From: Microbispora sp. NBC_01189
GTDB lineage: Bacteria; Actinomycetota; Actinomycetes; Streptosporangiales; Streptosporangiaceae
Direction of reading: 5' to 3'
DNA: 64,000 bases
Assembly (NCBI RefSeq): GCF_036010665.1
Contig: NZ_CP108581.1
Span: 2,399,501 to 2,463,500 of the forward strand
Numbering within the stretch: position 1 is the first letter of the stretch; each line of letters begins with the position of its first letter. This document shows positions 18,601 through 25,670 of this stretch, piece by piece. The translations under genes were made by a program, and so were the position numbers. The notes beneath the pieces were generated by a model. That model had not been told where the DNA came from, searched no databases, and saw only the letters and a program-made list of their open reading frames with translations.

Positions 18601-20287
18601 CGGTGGAGTCGGCCTGGCGGCGCTGCAGTACGCCCGGCACCACGGCGCCCGCGTGATCGCGACCGCCGGCACCGCCGCCAAACGCGACCTGCTGCTCGCG
18701 ATGGGGGCCGACCACGTCCTCGACTCGCGCAGCCTGCACTTCGCCGAGCAGGTCAGGGAAGTGACCGGGGGCCGGGGAGTGGACATCGTGCTCAACTCGC
18801 TGGCCGGTGAGGCCATCGCCCGGGGCGTGGAATGCCTGCGGCACGGCGGCCGGTTCATCGAGCTCGGCAAACGGGACATCTACCAGAACAGGGCCCTGCT
18901 GCTGCGCCCGTTCTCCGACAACCTCGCGTTCCACGGCGTGGACATCGGCACGCTGATGTGGAAGGCGCCCGAGTTGATGGCGGACAGCACGTCGCAGGCC
19001 GCGCCTCTCTACAGCTCCGGGCGGTTCCGGCCGCTGCCGCACACGGTGTTCCCGGCCGCCCGCGTCGCCGACGCCTTCGCCATGATGCGCCATTCCCGGC
19101 ATATCGGAAAAGTCGTGGTGTCCTTCGACCCGCGCGACGAACCGGTCACCGTACGGCCCCAGCGGACGGCGCCGCGCCTGGACCCGGAGGGGACCTACCT
19201 GGTCACGGGCGGCCTGGGCGGCTTCGGCGCGGCGACGGCCCGCCGCCTCGCACAGCGGGGCGCCCGCCACCTGGCCCTGGTCGGCCGCCGGGGCGCCGAG
19301 ACGCCCGATGCTCCCGCTCTGCTGGCGGAACTGGAGAGATCGGGAGTGGAGGTCCGCGCCTACGCGGCCGACGTGGCCGACCGCGACGGCATGCGGCGGG
19401 TCCTGCGCGACCTGGACGGCGGCGGCCATCCGCTGCGCGGCGTCGTCCACGCCGCCATGCACCTCGACGACGGCCTGCTCGCCGACATCGGCGACGACCG
19501 CATCCGGGCCGTCCTGCGGCCCAAGGTCGCCGGAGCGATGGTGCTGGACGAACTGACCCGGGATCTCCCCCTCGACCTGTTCGTCATGTACTCCTCCCTC
19601 ACCACCGTCGGCAACATCGGCCAGACCTCGTACGTCGCGGCGAACCTGTTCCTGGAGGCGCTGGCCCGGCGGCGGCGACGGGAGGGCCTGCCCGCACTGA
19701 CGGCCTGCCTGGGCGCGCTCGCGGAGACCGGGGTGCTGACGCGGGGCAGGCAGGGAGAGGCACTGGCCAAGGCCGGGATTCCGCCGATGCCGCCCGCCCG
19801 GGCGCTGGACGCCGTGGAGGCCATGCTCGGCGAGCACGCCGACGTCGCCATGGTGGGCCGCTGCGACTGGGGCCGGTTGCGGCAGGTCCTGCCCGGTCTG
19901 CGGCGTCCGTGGCTGTCCCTGGTGCTGCCGCCCGGCGCGGAGGAGCAGGGGCCCGACCTGCCGTCGCTGCTGGCGGAGATGAGCCACGAGCAGGGATACG
20001 CGTACGTCACCGAGCAGATCACCCGGTTGCTCTCCACCGTCATGCACGTCCCGGCCGGCCAGATCGCGAGCGACCGGCGGCTGGACGAGTACGGCCTGGA
20101 CTCCCTGATGGCCACCGAACTGCTGACCACCATCCGCGGGCGGTTCGGCGTCGACATCCCGCCCATGGAGCTGATGCGCGGCGGCGGCACCGTCGCCGAC
20201 ATCGCCTCCGGCATCCTCATGCGCCTCGGGCCGCGCGGCGAACAGCGGCCCGCCGGTGCGGGCTCCCACACCGGACAGCCGGCCTGA
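12620..20287 (+). CDS. type I polyketide synthase, KS-AT-DH-MT-ER-KR-ACP
   Basis: The ATG at 12620 (MSADDPTAEQAWPEH) has AGGAAGGG upstream and is preferred to the GTG at 12593; 2555 residues. Domains: KS 15-440 (Cys 187 in DTACSSS, His 322 in EAHGTGT, His 361 in NLGHLEP); AT 578-880 (Ser 670 in GHSVGE, selectivity motif YAFH at 769-772); DH 940-1215 (His 970 in HRAGGAAVMP, Asp 1136 in LDSALQ); C-methyltransferase about 1400-1610 (LEAGAGTGG 1431-1439); ER 1845-2165 (HGGAGGVG); KR 2190-2430 (TGGLGGFG, Ser 2326, Tyr 2338, LDD motif at 2282-2284 suggesting B-type stereochemistry); ACP 2465-2535 (Ser 2495 in GLDSLM). All catalytic residues I can check are present. There is no thioesterase. A single complete reducing module with MT suggests iterative synthesis of a saturated, methyl-branched chain. 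The YAFH motif does not settle the extender unit. Downstream OleA-like protein is the likely chain acceptor. Confidence 0.93.
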   Translation: MSADDPTAEQAWPEHAAAVVGVGCRLPGGIADLDGLWQALRQGADLVGRIPPSRFEADRFVDDTTPRPNRSYTRAGGFLDEDVTAFDAAYFGISPKEAASMDPQQRLLLEMAAEALDDAGIDPAVLAGTDTGVFVGISDPAYGTMQALEPGALGPYSMSGGTLSIAANRLSHFFDLRGPSMSIDTACSSSLTAVERAWRSLAEGSSRVALAGGVNLLLSPGPFIGFSQASMLSPTGRCRAFSADADGFVRAEGGGVVVLKRLADAIADGDRVHGVIVGAATNNDGRTRGLALPNAEAQEALLRQVYATAGIGPDEIAYVEAHGTGTQAGDPAECRALGRALGNRRTRGALPIGSVKSNLGHLEPASGMPGLFKALLVLRHRMIPPSLHAATLNPRIDFDALGLSVTTESRPLDGAGGRPVVGVNSFGFGGANAHVALAAPPLPGAYGDERAEALPVVVSARSRPALRDAVERTAAHLASLGERDFYHAAYTATRRRGGHRHRAVVLAGTAGEAARALARLADAPNPDAPNPDTTEPATTEPATPAGEPGGSGEPGAAGGRLGAGDAAVAESEAVEHGRVAFVFSGNGSQWAGMGADLLSDDDFRSAVEAVDAELSDRLGWSVLEELSVPADRSRLSATEVAQPLLFAVQAGLVEMLRAAGVRPGAVLGHSVGEVAAAHTAGVLSPAQAAQVISERGMAQSITRGRGRMAALGLPETAARQILAGYPDLELAAVNSDRDVTIAGPDGSLKSLGEDLTARRIFFRELDLDYAFHSGAMDPARQPLADGLAGLRPGPARVPLVSTVTGDLVQGPELDATYWWRNVREPVRFSAAVERVLGDGFDVLLEIGPHPVLRSYLRRISGAARVRAAVVPTLRRDEPGPARVRRAVAELVAAGARLDWDRYFPRPGAVRSLPAYPWQRERHWIGGPHTWVRTDIDTTIRHPLLGQRLPVLDPTWQGEIDRVRVPWVADHRAGGAAVMPATGYVEMAVAAARLAIPDTAEAVEVDRVDISRAMVVPSQAAADPVWAQTSLCAETGVVTVASAGRQAEQPREHFRARVRPLLRPVPPPLDVAALRARIGTRVDVPGYYARAAEGQMVWGPEFQVLTELWMGEREVLGAYSCPEQGQGRYQMHPVVLDSALQAGVLWLVESLRAGRGYMPAAIGSVRLWGTPSPQGLVYVRERSSGAEEVCWDIVVADGDGRVAAEVEGCRLRRMPGVHVTPVTRWETVLRAAPRADAPAEPWPAPSPGEILSGAAERIDRLRSAWHELDYPLYAARLEEVFARTLAGALGELSAEPADGRPITVEELIETCPEAHHRRMLNAALPLLERHGLLDLHRNLNRDLSRNLHRDLLMRGAAFAAQSALSVRVGRCLPDLLAGRRTGSEVLGSGGGQELVEQFHDIGPVNLFTNRIARALVEQIVRRWPADRPLRVLEAGAGTGGTTAMLLPVLPADRTRYLVTDLAEAALTRARQRFAGFDFVDYAVLDLDADPAGQGLTAGGFDLVVAANSLHLARDLPAALRHLSTLLVPGGQLLVAEPHRVETLLPFLGVQEAFWDFTDRHLRPRSPLLSREEWPEVLAEAGYTEVVQTGDDDERAAGDFSVMLATAGGAAATAKGTPDTPQGLPDAAGTWIVAGEDGTGALTAELGALLRSRGGDVLHSPLSDDPDHWADHFPPAAETITIAVILGGADDTEPKATLNTEPKATVGTEPGAIVERITRRAAALRAVALACEQLPEHVATTVWLVARPCGALPEPRLADVRLHPEDAATWGATRSLGNEQLRPAIRRLCLHPTGDAARDAGRLAAELLAPDEEDEILLTRRGRFVPRLLEPGEHGRDPAVGSGGGYRLKVCDPGLSYTLAWEEMPMPEPEPDEVVVEVRAIGLNYRDVMQAVNLLPAEAVEAVFGGHELGLECAGIVTAVGAAVTGIRPGDPVMAAGPVGFASHARVKAWAAVPVPEGMTFTEAATMPMAFATAHHSLGYCARVRAGETILVHGGAGGVGLAALQYARHHGARVIATAGTAAKRDLLLAMGADHVLDSRSLHFAEQVREVTGGRGVDIVLNSLAGEAIARGVECLRHGGRFIELGKRDIYQNRALLLRPFSDNLAFHGVDIGTLMWKAPELMADSTSQAAPLYSSGRFRPLPHTVFPAARVADAFAMMRHSRHIGKVVVSFDPRDEPVTVRPQRTAPRLDPEGTYLVTGGLGGFGAATARRLAQRGARHLALVGRRGAETPDAPALLAELERSGVEVRAYAADVADRDGMRRVLRDLDGGGHPLRGVVHAAMHLDDGLLADIGDDRIRAVLRPKVAGAMVLDELTRDLPLDLFVMYSSLTTVGNIGQTSYVAANLFLEALARRRRREGLPALTACLGALAETGVLTRGRQGEALAKAGIPPMPPARALDAVEAMLGEHADVAMVGRCDWGRLRQVLPGLRRPWLSLVLPPGAEEQGPDLPSLLAEMSHEQGYAYVTEQITRLLSTVMHVPAGQIASDRRLDEYGLDSLMATELLTTIRGRFGVDIPPMELMRGGGTVADIASGILMRLGPRGEQRPAGAGSHTGQPA
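14181..14245 (+). repeat. 15-bp tandem repeats in the KS-AT linker
   Basis: Two perfect 15-base units (CGGACGCCCCAAATC) are followed after five bases by two perfect copies of another 15-base unit (ACCACGGAGCCGGCC). They keep the frame and encode the Pro/Thr-rich linker DAPNPDAPN and TTEPATTEPA before the AT domain. Confidence 0.9.
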
Positions 20288-20299
20288 AGCGAACGAGAG

Positions 20300-21331
20300 A
20301 TGAGGACCGCAGTGACCCAGTCGCACACCCGGTTGGCGGGAGTGGCCGCCTATCTGCCGGAGACCACACTCAGCACGGCCGAGCTGGAAGACCGGCTCGC
20401 CGACCGCAACCCCACCCTGGACCTGCCCCGGGGGCTGATCCACGCGCACAGCGGAGTGCGGCGGCGGCACGTCGCCCTCCCCCACGAGAGACCGTCCGAC
20501 CTGGCGGCGCACGCCGCCCGCCGGGTCCTGGAGGACAACGGCCTGCGGGCCGCCGACCTCGATCTGCTCGTCTACGCGGGAGTGTCGTCCGACGCCGTGG
20601 AACCGGCCACCGGGCACATCGTCGCCGCCAAGATCGGCGCCTGCTGCCCGGTGTTCGACGTACGCAACGCCTGCAACAGCGTGCTGAACGCCATCCAGGT
20701 GGCCGACGCGCTCATCTCCGCCGGCCGTCATCGGCGGGTCCTCGTCTGCTGCGGAGAACTGCCCACCGCCGGCACGCCGTGGACCGTGGCCGACGCCGAG
20801 GAGTACGTCACCGTCGCCGCGTCCTACACCGTCTCCGACGCCGGCGCCGCGTTGCTGCTGGAGGCCGGCGCCGAACCGGGGGTGCTCGCCCACCGCTTCT
20901 CCGCGTACTCCGCCGGATGGCAGGCGGCGATCTCCGCGGTGGACAACCTCACCACCGACCCGTCGGCGGACCGGCCCACGATCGGGCCACTCGTCGTCGA
21001 CTCCGCCGAGCTGGTGCGCGGCATCGAGAACATCGACTACGCCGTCTTCCACAAACCCCTCGCCGATCTCGGGCTGACCTGGGACGACTTCGCGGCCATC
21101 TGCGTGCACCAGGCGACGCTGCCGACGCTGTGGTGGTTCTGCGACCAGGTGCGCATCCCGAAGGGCAAGGTCGTCGTCACCATCGCCCAGCACGGCAACC
21201 TCGTCGCGGCGACGCTGCTCGTGCAACTGGCGCGGGTGGTCGGCTCGGGCCGGGTGCGGCGCGGCGACCTGGTCGCCCTCGTCGGCCTGGCCAGCGGGGC
21301 CAGCGCCGGAATCGTCGTCGTACGGTGGTGA
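20300..21331 (+). CDS. oleA: OleA-like thiolase-fold condensing enzyme (KAS III family)
   Basis: 343 residues from the ATG at 20300; a GTG at 20312 with AGGA upstream is an alternative start. KAS III/thiolase fold with Cys 125 (VRNACNSV), His 270 (CVHQAT) and Asn 300 (QHGNLVA), the triad of OleA and FabH. A glutamate (Glu 101) sits in the loop where OleA carries its catalytic Glu. OleA condenses two acyl thioesters head to head to a 2-alkyl-3-keto acid; FabH would extend with malonyl-ACP. The OleC, OleD and OleB genes right behind argue for OleA chemistry. Here the likely donor is the PKS product, possibly taken straight from its ACP. Starts 12 bases after the PKS stop. Confidence 0.8.
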   Translation: MRTAVTQSHTRLAGVAAYLPETTLSTAELEDRLADRNPTLDLPRGLIHAHSGVRRRHVALPHERPSDLAAHAARRVLEDNGLRAADLDLLVYAGVSSDAVEPATGHIVAAKIGACCPVFDVRNACNSVLNAIQVADALISAGRHRRVLVCCGELPTAGTPWTVADAEEYVTVAASYTVSDAGAALLLEAGAEPGVLAHRFSAYSAGWQAAISAVDNLTTDPSADRPTIGPLVVDSAELVRGIENIDYAVFHKPLADLGLTWDDFAAICVHQATLPTLWWFCDQVRIPKGKVVVTIAQHGNLVAATLLVQLARVVGSGRVRRGDLVALVGLASGASAGIVVVRW

Positions 21332-21335
21332 TCCG

Positions 21336-23069
21336 GTGACCACGCAGGTGACTCCTCCGAGCGGCTCCGGCCCGGCCGAGCCGGTCAGCGAGCTGATCGC
21401 CCGCGCCGAGCGCTGGTTTCGCGAGCAGCCCGACGTGATCGCCTGCCAGGTCGGCGGCCGCAGCCCGGCGGCCACCACCTACGGGCAGCTGTCGCGGTCG
21501 GTGGACGATGCCGTCGCGGTCCTCGCGGAGGCCGGGATCCGCCCGGGCATGCGCACCGCCCTGCTGGTGCCGCCGGGCCCGGAACTGGGCGCTCTCGCCG
21601 TCGCCCTGCTACGGCTCCGCGCGGTGCCGGTGCTGGTCGATCCCGGGCTGCCGCCCGGCGCGATCAGGCGCTGCCTGCGCCAGGCGGCGCCCGAGGCGTT
21701 CGTCGCGATTCCCGCCGTACAGCTGGCAAGAAGGCTGCTGGGCTGGACCCCGGACGTCCGCGTGTCCGTCACGATCCCCTCACGCACCGTCCCCTCACGC
21801 ACCGTCCCCTCACGCACCGTCCCCTCACGGCGGCCCCGCGGCGCGGCCTGGCCGTCCGGAGAGTCCGTACGCGACCGCGTTCCCGGCTTCGGGCCGGGCG
21901 GGCCGGATCTGTGGCACCCCGCCGGGCCGGACGACCTGGCGCTGATCGCGTACACCTCCGGATCCACCGGCCCGCCCAAGGGCGTGCCGCTGCGGCACCG
22001 GCACCTGGCCGCGCAACTCACCCTGCTGGGTGAACTCGGCACGGTGGAACCGGGAACGCCGGTGTTGTCGACGTTCGCGCCGTTCGCCCTCGGAGCGGCG
22101 GCGTTCGGGGCGACGGTGGTCATCCCGGACATGGACCCGCGGCATCCGGCGCGGGCCGACCCGGCCGCCCTGGCCGCCGACATCCGGCACTACCGCGTGG
22201 CCGGGATGTTCGCCGCTCCCGCGCTGCTGGACCGGCTCGCGCGGCACTGCGCCACCCATGATCTGGTGCTGGACACGCTCGGCGACGTGGTGTCCGCCGG
22301 GGCGCCGCTGCCGATGCCGGTCATGAACCGCCTGCGCGGCTGCCTGCGCGACGACGCGCGGGTGTTGTCCGTGTACGGCGCCACCGAGTGCATGCCGGTC
22401 GCCGCGATCGAGAGCCGCCCGCTCGCCGGACACGCCGCGGCCACCGCCGCCGGGGCGGGCACCTGCCTCGGTCTCCCGCTCCCGGGCGCCGAGGTACGTG
22501 TCATCGCCCTCGGCGACGACCCGATCGAACAGTGGAGTGACGATCTGGTCGTGCCTCCGGGCACCATCGGGGAGATCGTCGTGGCCGCCCCCACCGTCAG
22601 CGACCCCTACCTGGACGATCCGGAGGCCACCGCACTGGCCCGGATCCGCGACGGGGACCGCGTCTGGCACCGGATGGGCGACGCCGGGCGGTTCGACGAG
22701 CAGGGCAGGCTCTGGTTCGCCGGGCGCAAATCGGAACGGGTCCGCACCGTTGACGGCGACCTGCACACCGACCAGGTCGAACCCGTCTTCGCCGCCGTGC
22801 CCGGGGTCCGCCGTACCGCGCTGGTCGGCGTCGGTCCCGCCGGCGCCCAGCGTCCGGTCCTGGTCGTGGAGCGCGAACCGGGATCCCGGGACGACGCTCG
22901 CGTGACGGCCGGCATCCTGGACGTGGCGGCCCGCCATCCGCACACCGAGGGGATTCGGGACGTGCTGTTCCATCGCGGGCTCCCGGTCGACGCCCGGCAC
23001 AACAGCAAGATCCGCCGGCAGGAGCTCGCCCGGTGGGCCGCGCGGCGCGTACGGCCGGGCCGGCGATGA
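21336..23069 (+). CDS. oleC: OleC-like AMP-dependent beta-lactone synthetase
   Basis: 577 residues from the GTG at 21336, four bases after the oleA stop. ANL-superfamily adenylating enzyme: P-loop YTSGSTGPPKGVP, a YGATECMPV motif, and GDAGRFDEQGRLWFAGRKSE toward the C-terminus. In ole pathways OleC activates the 2-alkyl-3-hydroxy acid with ATP and closes a cis-beta-lactone without using CoA. Compared with ordinary acyl-CoA ligases, context rather than a single motif decides this call. A short tandem-repeat insertion (TVPSR units) sits before the P-loop. The stop overlaps the oleD start (ATGA). Confidence 0.8.
   Translation: MTTQVTPPSGSGPAEPVSELIARAERWFREQPDVIACQVGGRSPAATTYGQLSRSVDDAVAVLAEAGIRPGMRTALLVPPGPELGALAVALLRLRAVPVLVDPGLPPGAIRRCLRQAAPEAFVAIPAVQLARRLLGWTPDVRVSVTIPSRTVPSRTVPSRTVPSRRPRGAAWPSGESVRDRVPGFGPGGPDLWHPAGPDDLALIAYTSGSTGPPKGVPLRHRHLAAQLTLLGELGTVEPGTPVLSTFAPFALGAAAFGATVVIPDMDPRHPARADPAALAADIRHYRVAGMFAAPALLDRLARHCATHDLVLDTLGDVVSAGAPLPMPVMNRLRGCLRDDARVLSVYGATECMPVAAIESRPLAGHAAATAAGAGTCLGLPLPGAEVRVIALGDDPIEQWSDDLVVPPGTIGEIVVAAPTVSDPYLDDPEATALARIRDGDRVWHRMGDAGRFDEQGRLWFAGRKSERVRTVDGDLHTDQVEPVFAAVPGVRRTALVGVGPAGAQRPVLVVEREPGSRDDARVTAGILDVAARHPHTEGIRDVLFHRGLPVDARHNSKIRRQELARWAARRVRPGRR
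21776..21830 (+). repeat. 15-bp tandem repeat inside oleC
   Basis: Three full copies of CCCCTCACGCACCGT plus a 10-base partial copy, in frame, encoding repeated TVPSR. It sits in a poorly conserved loop between the N-terminal lobe and the ATP-binding motif, so length changes may be tolerated. Confidence 0.95.
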
Positions 23070-24055
23070 GGGTCCTGGTGACCGGGGGCGGCGGCTTCCT
23101 GGGCGAGGCCGTCTGCCGGCGGCTGACCGCCCGCGGTGACACCGTCCACGCACTGCAGCGTCACCACAGCCCCGCGCTGGCGGCGCTCGGGGTCGTCCAG
23201 CACCTCGCCGACGTACGCGACCGCGCGGCGGTGACGGCCGCCGTCGCCGGGTGTGAGGCGGTCGTGCACTGCGCCGCGAAGGCCGGCGTACACGGACGGG
23301 ACCGGGACTACGAGGAGATCAACGTGTCGGGAACGCGGAACGTGCTGGACGCCTGCGCGCGCCATGGGGCACTCCTGGTCCACACGTCCTCACCGAGCGT
23401 CGTCCACGACGGGCGGGACCTGGAGGGCGTGGACGAGTCCGTGCCGTACGCCCGCCGTTTTCCCGCCGCCTATCCGCGGACCAAGGCCGAAGCCGAACGG
23501 CTCGTCCTCGCCGACGCGGCGGCCGGGCGGGTGACGGCGGTCGCGTTGCGCCCGCACCTCATCTGGGGGCCGGGAGATCCGCACTTCCTGCCGAAGTTGG
23601 TCGCGGGGCGCCGTCTGCTGTGGCTGCTGGGCGAGACCGACAAGAGCATCGACACCACCTATGTCGGCAACGCCGCCGACGCCCACCTGCTCGCCCTCGA
23701 CCGGTTGCGTCCCGGCTCACCGGTGGCCGGCCGGGCCTACTTCGTCACCCAGGGCGAGCCCTGCGGCTTCGGGGAATGGCTCGGCCTGCTGCTGCGCGCC
23801 GCCGGGCTGCCGCCGGTGACCCGCCGGGCGCCCGCCGGACCGGTCCTGCGGGCGGCCCGGCTGCTGGAGCGGGCCCGCCGGTTGCCGTTGACAGGGCGCC
23901 TGCCCCCGCTGCTGTTCCTGGTGGAGCAGGCCTCGACGGCGCACTGGTTCGACATCTCCGCGGCCCGTCGCGATCTCGGCTACCGGCCCCGGGTGAGCAT
24001 GGCGGAAGGGCTGGCCCGGCTCACCGCGCACCTGTCCGCGGGGAGCGCCCGGTGA
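23066..24055 (+). CDS. oleD: OleD-like NAD(P)-dependent 2-alkyl-3-ketoacid reductase
   Basis: 329 residues; the ATG overlaps the oleC stop by four bases. Extended SDR fold: GGGGFLG (7-13) binds the cofactor; catalytic Ser (HTSSPSV, 107-113) and Tyr 136/Lys 140 (YPRTK) are present. The family includes 3-beta-hydroxysteroid dehydrogenases and OleD, which reduces the OleA product to the 2-alkyl-3-hydroxy acid used by OleC. The position inside the ole set supports the OleD role. Confidence 0.82.
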   Translation: MRVLVTGGGGFLGEAVCRRLTARGDTVHALQRHHSPALAALGVVQHLADVRDRAAVTAAVAGCEAVVHCAAKAGVHGRDRDYEEINVSGTRNVLDACARHGALLVHTSSPSVVHDGRDLEGVDESVPYARRFPAAYPRTKAEAERLVLADAAAGRVTAVALRPHLIWGPGDPHFLPKLVAGRRLLWLLGETDKSIDTTYVGNAADAHLLALDRLRPGSPVAGRAYFVTQGEPCGFGEWLGLLLRAAGLPPVTRRAPAGPVLRAARLLERARRLPLTGRLPPLLFLVEQASTAHWFDISAARRDLGYRPRVSMAEGLARLTAHLSAGSAR

Positions 24056-24984
24056 CCGGATTCCCGGACTACCCGTTCGCCTCCCGGTGGTTCGCCCACC
24101 CTCGCCGTGACGGCCTGCGCCAGCACTACCTGGACGAGGGGGCGGGGCAGCCGGTGCTGTTCCTGCACGGGAACCCGTCCTGGAGCTACCTGTGGCGGCG
24201 GCCGATCCTCGCGCTGCGGGAGGAGTTCCGCTGCGTCGCCCCCGACCACATCGGCATGGGCCTGTCGGACAAGCCGGGCGCCGGCCGTTACCCCTACGAC
24301 CTGGCCGCCCGGGTGGACGACCTGGACGCCCTGACCGACCACCTCGTCGGCGACGCCGGCGTCCCCGAACAGGGGTGGACCCTCGTCCTGCACGACTGGG
24401 GCGGGCCGATCGGCATGGCCTGGGCCTGCCGCCACCCCGACCGGGTCGCCCGCCTCGTGTTGCTGAACACCGCGGCCTTCCCCAACCCGCACGGCGAACG
24501 CGTACGTCCCCTGCTGCGGCTGCCGTACCGGGTGTTGCGTGACACCCGGCTGGGAGCCCGCCTGTTCCTGCGCCACAACCTCTTCGCCCGCGGCGCCACG
24601 TGGCGTCCGCTGGGAGTGCGGCGTCGCATGCCGGCTCCGGTGCGCTCGGCCTTCCTGGCCCCCTACGACCGGCCCGAGCACCGGGTGGCCATCCAGCGCT
24701 TCGTCCAGGACATCCCGTTGCGCCCCGGCGACCCTTCCTGGCCTCTTCTGCGGGCCACCGGCGCGTCGCTGGGGCGGTTCGCCGACCGGCCCACGCTGAT
24801 CGCCTGGGGGATGGACGATCCGGTCTTCGACCACGCCGTACTGGACGAATGGCGACGGCGTTTCCCTGGCGCCGAGATTCGCCGGTATGCCCGCGCGGGC
24901 CACTACCTGCTCGAAGACGCCCACGCCGACCTCGTCCCCGCCATCCGCTCGTTCCTGCGGAGTTCGCCTCGTACGGACGCTTGA
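24052..24984 (+). CDS. oleB: OleB-like beta-lactone decarboxylase (alpha/beta hydrolase)
   Basis: 310 residues from the GTG at 24052, overlapping the oleD stop (GTGA). Haloalkane-dehalogenase-like alpha/beta hydrolase: HGNPSWSYLWR oxyanion region, nucleophile Asp 115 in LHDWGGPIG, Asp residues at 255-256 (WGMDDPVFD) and His 284 (ARAGHYLL). An Asp nucleophile, not Ser, is what OleB uses to decarboxylate the cis-beta-lactone to a cis-olefin. Haloalkane dehalogenase is the alternative, but position after oleA, oleC and oleD makes OleB more likely. Its presence predicts an olefin end product unless the enzyme is inactive or slow, in which case the beta-lactone would persist. Confidence 0.82.
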   Translation: MTGFPDYPFASRWFAHPRRDGLRQHYLDEGAGQPVLFLHGNPSWSYLWRRPILALREEFRCVAPDHIGMGLSDKPGAGRYPYDLAARVDDLDALTDHLVGDAGVPEQGWTLVLHDWGGPIGMAWACRHPDRVARLVLLNTAAFPNPHGERVRPLLRLPYRVLRDTRLGARLFLRHNLFARGATWRPLGVRRRMPAPVRSAFLAPYDRPEHRVAIQRFVQDIPLRPGDPSWPLLRATGASLGRFADRPTLIAWGMDDPVFDHAVLDEWRRRFPGAEIRRYARAGHYLLEDAHADLVPAIRSFLRSSPRTDA

Positions 24985-25009
24985 CGCGAGGTACGGATGT
25001 GACACTTCG

Positions 25010-25028
25010 TGTTGCAGCGACTGCGACA
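25010..25028 (+). promoter_or_regulatory. dyad upstream of toxin-antitoxin pair
   Basis: TGTTGCAG-CGA-CTGCGACA, half-sites matching at 7 of 8 positions, 20 bases before the antitoxin start. It is a candidate site for autoregulation by the antitoxin. A possible -35 (TTGCAG) lies inside it. Confidence 0.4.
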
Positions 25029-25047
25029 TGTGATGCACCATAGGAGC

Positions 25048-25344
25048 ATGAGCGGAAGCCGCGCCCCCGTCCCCCTCAACGACCAGGACAAAGAGTTCCT
25101 CGATGCCATCCGCACGCCGGGCACGCCCGAGAACAGCGCGATCGAGCGCCTGGTGGGGAAGACGCTGGGGCTGGAGACGTCCACGTCATCCGCCCTGCAC
25201 ACGCTCGTCGACGTGGCACGGAAGGCCGTCCTGGAGGAGGTCATGGTCAGCGGATACGCGGCACTCGCCGCTTCGCTGGATGACGACGACCACGCCTTCA
25301 CGCGCGCGGCACGCCGTCGCACCACTGAGATCGCCACAGACTGA
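25048..25344 (+). CDS. putative antitoxin of a type II toxin-antitoxin pair
   Basis: 98 residues from the ATG at 25048, preceded by TAGGAG. Small, acidic, largely helical (ETSTSSALHTLVDVARKAVL and SLDDDDHAFTRA). I recognise no family by sequence. Its size, charge and translational coupling to a MazF-like gene (stop and start share one base, TGATG) mark it as the antitoxin that should bind and neutralise the toxin and repress the pair. Confidence 0.65.
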   Translation: MSGSRAPVPLNDQDKEFLDAIRTPGTPENSAIERLVGKTLGLETSTSSALHTLVDVARKAVLEEVMVSGYAALAASLDDDDHAFTRAARRRTTEIATD

Positions 25345-25670
25345 TGGCGGTGAGCGGATACCCCTTGCGGGGGCGCGTCTTCATGGCGGACCTGGGTGAG
25401 GATTACGGCGAGAAGCCGTACGTCGTCGTGAGCAACAACGCCCGCAACCGGCAACTGCCGAGCTTCCTCGCCGTACGGATCACCACGTCGCGGAAGCCTC
25501 CCCTGCCGAGCATCATCGAGCTGACCGCCGACGATCTCTTGGCCGGGCGGGTGCTGTGTGACGACATCGTGGTCCTCTATCGCGAGGACCTGCGACGCGA
25601 CCTGGGAAGCCTCGGCCTCCCGACGATGACGCGCGTAGGGCAGGGCCTTCGGCACGCCCTCGCCCTTTGA
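25344..25670 (+). CDS. MazF/PemK-like endoribonuclease toxin
   Basis: 108 residues, in the MazF size range. N-terminal strand GYPLRGRVFMADLGED, then EKPYVVVSNNARNR, the SH3-like core of MazF/PemK (normally GxVwwvdl... RPvvVlsnd). Further strands follow at FLAVRITTS and GRVLCDDIVVLYREDL, where MazF has its conserved D/T segment. Predicted to cut single-stranded RNA when freed from its antitoxin. One-base overlap with the upstream gene. Confidence 0.7.
   Translation: MAVSGYPLRGRVFMADLGEDYGEKPYVVVSNNARNRQLPSFLAVRITTSRKPPLPSIIELTADDLLAGRVLCDDIVVLYREDLRRDLGSLGLPTMTRVGQGLRHALAL

Noticed and set aside
17483-21478. 1331-codon open frame on the minus strand opposite the PKS and oleA
   Set aside because: Antisense shadow; the plus strand carries ER, KR, ACP and OleA motifs. 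The same applies to 14669-17296.
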